Positions 29,760-34,407 of a DNA stretch of 34,407 nt are shown here, in pieces. The stretch spans positions 69-34,475 of the forward strand of contig NZ_JEMV01000044.1 in NCBI RefSeq assembly GCF_000588875.1, given 5' to 3'. Numbering within the stretch: position 1 is the stretch's first letter; each line of letters begins with the position of its first letter. Source of the DNA: Sphingobium sp. Ant17. Lineage in GTDB: Bacteria > Pseudomonadota > Alphaproteobacteria > Sphingomonadales > Sphingomonadaceae. The notes under the pieces are model-generated. The model was not told the origin of the DNA and ran no database searches. It saw nothing but the letters and a program-made list of their open reading frames with translations. The position numbers and the translations under genes are program-made.

Positions 29760-32233
29760 ATGCAGAAAAAATGCAGCATACGCACCGGCGTATCTAATTT
29801 CTCTCCGTCACATGACAACACGCACAGGGCATCTACCATAAGTTTGTTGATCAAGTGCGCGATGGTCGCGAGCTTGGCGTCTATCGGTACGGCCATGGCC
29901 GCTCCTCGTACATTGACCCCGCTGCCAGACGGCTGGCGCTTTCTTCAAGGGGATCCCGAGGGTGCCGAAACACAGACTTTGGACGATACGGCATGGCAGA
30001 TTGTATCCGTGCCACATGATTGGGCGATCGCAGGCCCCTTCGATCAGAAGGCCAAGGCGGCGGGCGAGAATGGCTTCCTGCCAAACGGGGTTGCTTGGTA
30101 TCGCAAGCTAATGAATCTGAAGCCGCAGCCGGGCCGACGCTACTTCATAGAATTTGACGGCATCATGGAGCGTAGCGGCGTCTGGGTGAACGGGCATCAT
30201 ATCGGACATAGACCGATGGGATATGTTGGGCAGCGCTACGAACTGACGCGTCACCTCCGCGCGGACGGGCGCAACATCATCGCGGTGCGGGCGGATACGT
30301 CCGCCGCCCCTTCGTCCCGTTGGTACACCGGCGCGGGTATCTATCGGCACGTCCGTTTGATTGAAACGGATAACATCCACATTCCACAAGGCGGTGCCTA
30401 TCTGCGAGCAGTTAAGATTGGCGATAGTCAGGCGACTATTGCGGTCGCGACAGATGTCCAGAATGCGTCCGCTGCAGCGAGGGGTGTCAAGGTTCAAGTG
30501 GTTGTGACAGCCCCTGATGGACGGGAAGTTGCGCGCACAACGACGCCAGTTACCAGCGTCGCCGCAGGCCGTATCGCCATCATCCCCGCCGCCATCGCGT
30601 TACCTAATCCACAGCGTTGGGACATAGACGATCCCGCGCTTTATCGCGCCGCCATCCGCGTGATAGCCGTCGATGGCACTATTCTGGACAATGAGGATGT
30701 ACGCTTCGGCGTTCGCGACGCCCGGTTCGATCCTGCGACGGGCTTCTGGCTTAATGGCCGCAACTTCAAGCTAAAGGGCGTTGCTCTCCACCATGACGGT
30801 GGTGCCGTTGGCGCCGCTGTTCCGCTTGCCGTCTGGCGCCAGCGCCTGACCACTTTAAAGGCGCAGGGTGTCAATGCCATCCGCACCGCACACAATGTTC
30901 CCAGCCCCGAATTTCTCGACCTGACCGACGAACTAGGACTGGTCGTGATGGATGAATTGTTCGACCAGTGGAATGTCGCGAAGACGCCGGAGGATTATCA
31001 CCTGTTCTTTGGCGATTGGCACAAGCGCGACACGCTCGACATGGTTCGCCGCGATCGCAACCATCCCAGCATCGTCCTGTGGAGCGCAGGCAATGAGATT
31101 CACGACACCGCCTATCCGGTACAGGCCAAGGCAGCGCTTCGCAGCATTCTCGACATCGTGCATGCGGCAGATCCTTCACGGCCGGTAACGATGGCGCTGT
31201 TCCGCCCGAACGTCACCAAGGATTATGAAAACGGCCTAGCGATATGCTGGATGTGGTAGGCCAAAATTATCGTGAGAACGAACTCATCGCGGCGAGCCGG
31301 CAAAATCCAAAGCGGAGCATCGTTGGCACGGAAAATGGGCACAACCGCAGCAACTGGGTGCCCGTGCGCGACTATCCGCCCTTTTCGGGCATGTTTTTAT
31401 GGACGGGCATCGATTATCTGGGTGAGGCGAACCGGTCCGGCTGGCCCAACATCCAGAGTCCAGCCGGGCTTCTGGACCGTACGGGCCGACAAAAGATCAG
31501 CGGCATGGAACGAGAAAGCTGGTGGTCGGCACGGCCGGTCGTGCATGTCGTACGCAATGCCGATCCGGCGGCATCCGGTCCTGCGACAGACGGTGCAGGA
31601 GGACCAAACCAGCCGGTCCTACCGACCATGATTGCCGTGGCGACACCCAAGCCGAAGGTCGCCTTGTTCGACGACTGGACGCCGGACGATCAAGGCCAGC
31701 ACGATGAAACGATCGAGGTCTATAGCAATTGCCGACAGGTCGAAGCCTTCCTGAATGGTCGTTCGTTGGGTACGCTGCCGATTAATCAAGATGCCTCACC
31801 GCGCCGATGGGTTGTACGTTATGTCCCAGGCGAAGTGCGCGCCACATGCCGCGATCCCGGCGATGCCGCCGTTACGGACATATTGCGGACAGCGGGGAAG
31901 CCAGTCCGCATCACCTTGCAACCGGATGCGGCTGTCATCGGTTCGAGCTTCGACGACATGACCTATATTCGGGCCCGGATAGTCGATGCACGGGGCACAA
32001 CAGTACCTTCCGCCACCCATCGCCTGCATTTTGCGGTCAAAGGTATGGGAAACCTCATTGCAACCGACAATGGCTCCTCGGTCGATCATACTCCCTTTCC
32101 CTCGCCGGATCGTCACGCGCAGAACGGTATGGCCGTCGCTCTCGTTCGAGGCAAAGGGGCGGGGCATTTGGAGGTCGTGGCGACCGCCGATGGTTTGGAG
32201 CCCGGCACGGTTGAACTTCGTACCACGGCATGA
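29760..32233 (+). pseudogene. Exported GH2 glycosidase with DUF4982-like C-terminus, one frameshift
   Basis: Family 2 glycoside hydrolase (beta-galactosidase/beta-glucuronidase type), 824 residues when restored. The signal sequence is preceded by a long N-region and ends ASIGTAMAA. The jelly roll has GWRFLQGDPEGAETQTLDD, VPHDWAIAGPF, SGVWVNGHHIGHRPMGY and RWYTGAGIYRHVRL. The TIM barrel has KGVALHHDGGAVG and NAIRTAHNVPSPEFLDL, with acid/base Glu in WSAGNEIHD and probable nucleophile Glu in VGTENGHNRS. The tail has DETIEVYSNCRQVEAFLNG, as in DUF4982-bearing enzymes. One base is missing near 31240, and the second frame continues DMLDVVGQNYREN. AGAGGA 7 nt before 29760 supports this ATG, though 29754 is also possible. 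It differs from the LacZ-like GH2 upstream, so the two probably cut different linkages. Confidence 0.87.
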
Positions 32234-32460
32234 AAGATGCGCACGGGGCATGACAAGCAGTGCCTTGCCTTGAGCACCACTCCCATAAACCCTGCATCGG
32301 TACCTGCGCAAGAAGATGGCTTCGAAGATAAAGCGAAGACTATCCCCTAGAAGTGACGCCTGCTAAAACAGTGTTCATCGATAGCCGAAATGCCTTTCAT
32401 CATTGGCATGGAATTGGCGGCTTCCACGAAGGATTCCAAGCCGTGATATACAGGGAATCA

Positions 32461-33768
32461 ATGGGCGGTGCGTAAAGCCTTATATGGCGGCTGAGTATTT
32501 TCGCCGGGTTGGCTGCAAGCGGTTGCTCTTCCTTGCAGACAGATGCTGGCGGGCAGTCGGCGGCTGTCGCCGCGCCTAGTGTCAGCGAATCCATTGCATC
32601 GCCCGCCGATCTTTATGGCTCGCTCTTTAAGCATGTGCAGCTGCGCCGCATCTTTGCCGACGGCAAGAGCTTCGTCGATGCCGTGCCCCGCCGTCCTGCG
32701 GAGGAGATAGTGCGGCACTATCATGCAAATCCGCCTCGGGACGACGCAGCCTTGCGCGCTTTCGTCGAACGAAATTTCATTGTTCCGCTGGAAGGGGCCA
32801 ACGATCCCGGTCAATCCATAAAGGCGGCGAAACCATTGATCGAACATATCCAGAGCCTCTGGGACCAACTCGCGCGGCCGCCTGTGGTGCCGGTCGCGGG
32901 GTCTTCCGCACTGGCGTTTGAGGGCCGTCATGTCGTTCCGGGCGGTCGATTTCGCGAGATATATTATTGGGACAGCTATTTTACGATGCTCGGCCTGAAG
33001 ATCGATCGGCGCGATGATTTGATCCAAGGAATGGTCAACGGGTTCGTCCGGCTGGTGGAAAGCCACGGCCATGTGCCCAATGGAGCCCGCAGCTATTATT
33101 TGAGCCGGTCGCAACCCCCCTTCCTGTACCTGATGATGGACCTTTCGACAGAGGACGACGTGCAGGTGCAATCGCAGCGGCTGGATGCCTTGCTCGTTGA
33201 ACATGCTTATTGGATGCAAGGTGGTCGTGTCCAAACGCTTCCTGACGGTTCGACGCTCAACCGCTATTGGGATGACAGAAGCACCCCGCGCGATGAGAGC
33301 TATCGCGAGGACGTCAAGACCGCTCGCACGAGTAGCCGTCCTGCGACGGAGGTATACCGCCATCTGCGCGCCGGTGCAGAGAGCGGGTGGGATTTTTCGT
33401 CGCGCTGGTTTGCCGATGGTCGCACGCGTTCGACCATCGATACGACAGCGATCATCCCGGTCGATCTCAACAGTCTCCTCTATGGGCTTGAGCGTGCGAT
33501 TGCCAAGCGTTGCAAAGATGCCAGGCGTAATTGCGACGATCGCTTCAATCAGGCGGCCGATCGCAGGCGCGCGGCGATCGAACGATGGCTGTGGAACGAA
33601 CGCGAAGGTCGGTACGGTGACTTCGATACTCAAACCGGGCGTATTCGAGACGGGTTAACCGCTGCCACTACCTATCCGCTGTTCACCCGCCTGGCATCGC
33701 CCGACCGCGCGGCGCGTATAGCTGAAACGGTCCGTGCAAGATTGATCGCACCGGGCGGGCTGCGAACG
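32461..33768 (+). pseudogene. GH37 trehalase lipoprotein, 3' end lost to an IS110-type insertion
   Basis: Trehalase splits trehalose into two glucose units. The protein reads from a lipoprotein signal LSIFAGLAASGCSS, through LRRIFADGKSFVDAVPR and the complete first trehalase signature PGGRFREIYYWDSY, to GWDFSSRW with the acid Asp. It ends at LIAPGGLRT, where the insertion element begins. The second signature (QWDxPxGWxP) and the catalytic-base Glu are gone, so it cannot be active. The 5' end is also damaged. ATG 32461 has AGGGA 4 nt upstream but meets TAA at 32473 in the same frame. A GTG at 32468 gives MRKALYGG and then a stop. One small indel in 32465-32495 would fuse either start to the signal peptide; the TTG at 32509 would skip it. 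Confidence 0.85.
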
Positions 33769-34407
33769 AGATGGGGTGGTTGCCGCCCTCCCCAGACGGC
33801 ACTGAGATGTGCCAGGATAGTGGAATTAGGACCACTGAGCGGAAAGGACGGCAATCGTGTCAAAAGATACAATGATCGGCGTGGACTTGGCAAAGTCCGT
33901 GTTTCAGCTTCATGCAGCGTCAATGACAGGCCAACCCAAGTTTCGGAAAAAGATTCCGCGTTCAGCCTTCGCCGCATTTATGGCAGCGCAACCGTCGGCG
34001 GTGATCGTGATGGAAGCATGTGGCAGTGCGCATTATTGGGCCCGGGAAATGATCCGGCTTGGCCACGAGGTCAAACTTATCGCACCACACTATGTTAAGC
34101 CGTTCGTGAAGCGACAGAAAAAATGATGCCGCTGACGCTGAAGCGATCGTAAATTGCGGCTCAACGACCAGAGATGCGGTTTGTTGATCCAAAGTCGGAA
34201 GAGCAGCAAAGCAGGGCGATTCTATTTCGCGGAAGAGAACGGCTGGTTCATCAACGCACGGAACTGGTCAATGCCGTAAGGGCGGCGCTCTATGAATATG
34301 GTCATGTTGTCCCCCAAGGCATAAATCAGCTCTGCAGGATTGCGGACATTCTTGATGAGCTTAACAGCGATTTGCCCGTTTTGATGCGGGAGGAATGCCG
34401 AGATCTA
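33769..34407 (+). mobile_element. IS110-family (IS1111-group) insertion sequence, left part only
   Basis: The element enters the trehalase gene at about 33769 (left end placed within a few bases by where the trehalase match stops) and continues past the window. The left noncoding end is about 88 nt and contains an inverted repeat AGTGG/CCACT (33819-33836). IS110-type elements use a DEDD recombinase and do not usually make target duplications, so the right end is needed to fix the border. Confidence 0.8.
33857..34407 (+). pseudogene. IS110/IS1111-type DEDD transposase, partial, two frameshifts
   Basis: N-terminal RuvC-like DEDD recombinase domain: Asp in MIGVDLAKSVFQLH, Glu in VIVMEACGSAHYWA, then LIAPHYVKPFVKRQK and, after a frame change, NDAADAEAI with the paired Asp residues. 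A second frame change then gives IAAQRPEMRFVDPKSEEQQ and ELVNAVRAALYEYGHVVPQG, running off the window. Both breaks look like one extra A: six A instead of five near 34118-34123, and one near 34151. The start is GTG 33857 with AAAGGA 8 nt upstream. The C-terminal Ser-containing transposase domain is outside the window. Inactive as read, or two homopolymer sequencing errors. Confidence 0.85.

Noticed and set aside
32332..32475. Short open frame before the trehalase ending in the TAA at 32473
   Set aside because: 48 codons with no recognisable similarity and no start signal; more likely leader DNA of the trehalase.
32458..33633. 391-codon minus-strand frame
   Set aside because: Antisense to the trehalase, which carries a full family signature.

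Overview
The window looks like chromosomal DNA of an alphaproteobacterial sphingomonad (Sphingobium/Novosphingobium/Sphingomonas type). The reasons are high GC, three large TonB-dependent receptors (TBDRs) plus a fossil of a fourth, exported GH2 enzymes, a TolB-propeller amidohydrolase, and the style of the signal peptides. This is inferred from protein families; no rRNA or tRNA gene is present to confirm it.

Layout. (1) 1-818: 3' part of an IS630-type transposase, split at a T6A6 run and carrying a second frameshift. (2) 964-2244 (-): DEAD-box RNA helicase. (3) 2455-12830 (-): a collinear run. In transcription order it is a B3-type metallo-beta-lactamase with Glu in place of the first zinc-binding His, a MocR-type regulator, a PaiB-like FMN-binding protein, a Tat-exported amidohydrolase, a TBDR, and a TolB-propeller amidohydrolase. 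(4) 12927-13799 (+): an AmpR-type LysR regulator, divergent from the lactamase. (5) 14373-17533 (+): a frameshifted TBDR followed by a 3'-truncated Ca2+-dependent phosphoinositide phospholipase C remnant. (6) 17558-24839: a glycan-use cluster with TBDR (+), LacI regulator (-), MFS transporter (+) and cytoplasmic GH43 (+). (7) 24902-34407: exported GH2 beta-galactosidase (-), a TBDR C-terminal fossil, an IclR regulator, a second exported GH2 with a DUF4982-like tail, and a GH37 trehalase cut off by an IS110/IS1111-type element that runs off the window.

How the parts may work together. In the glycan cluster the TBDR would take oligosaccharides across the outer membrane. The GH2 enzymes would trim them in the periplasm, the MFS carrier would import the product, and GH43 would finish hydrolysis in the cytoplasm. 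A 13-bp LacI-type operator occurs exactly, in opposite orientation, at the TBDR promoter and the MFS promoter, with an 11/13 copy before the GH2 beta-galactosidase. This gives a specific, testable regulon. The ampR/lactamase pair has the classical inducible-lactamase layout, but with a B3 zinc enzyme as the output; the downstream transport and amidohydrolase genes could be read from the same promoter.

The most important caution is frameshifts. Six otherwise complete host genes carry seven apparent single-base indels, six of them one-base losses, and correcting each restores a family-typical frame. This is either heavy decay or, more simply, an unpolished assembly. I label most of these genes pseudogenes but describe the restored products. 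No CRISPR array or RNA gene was found.
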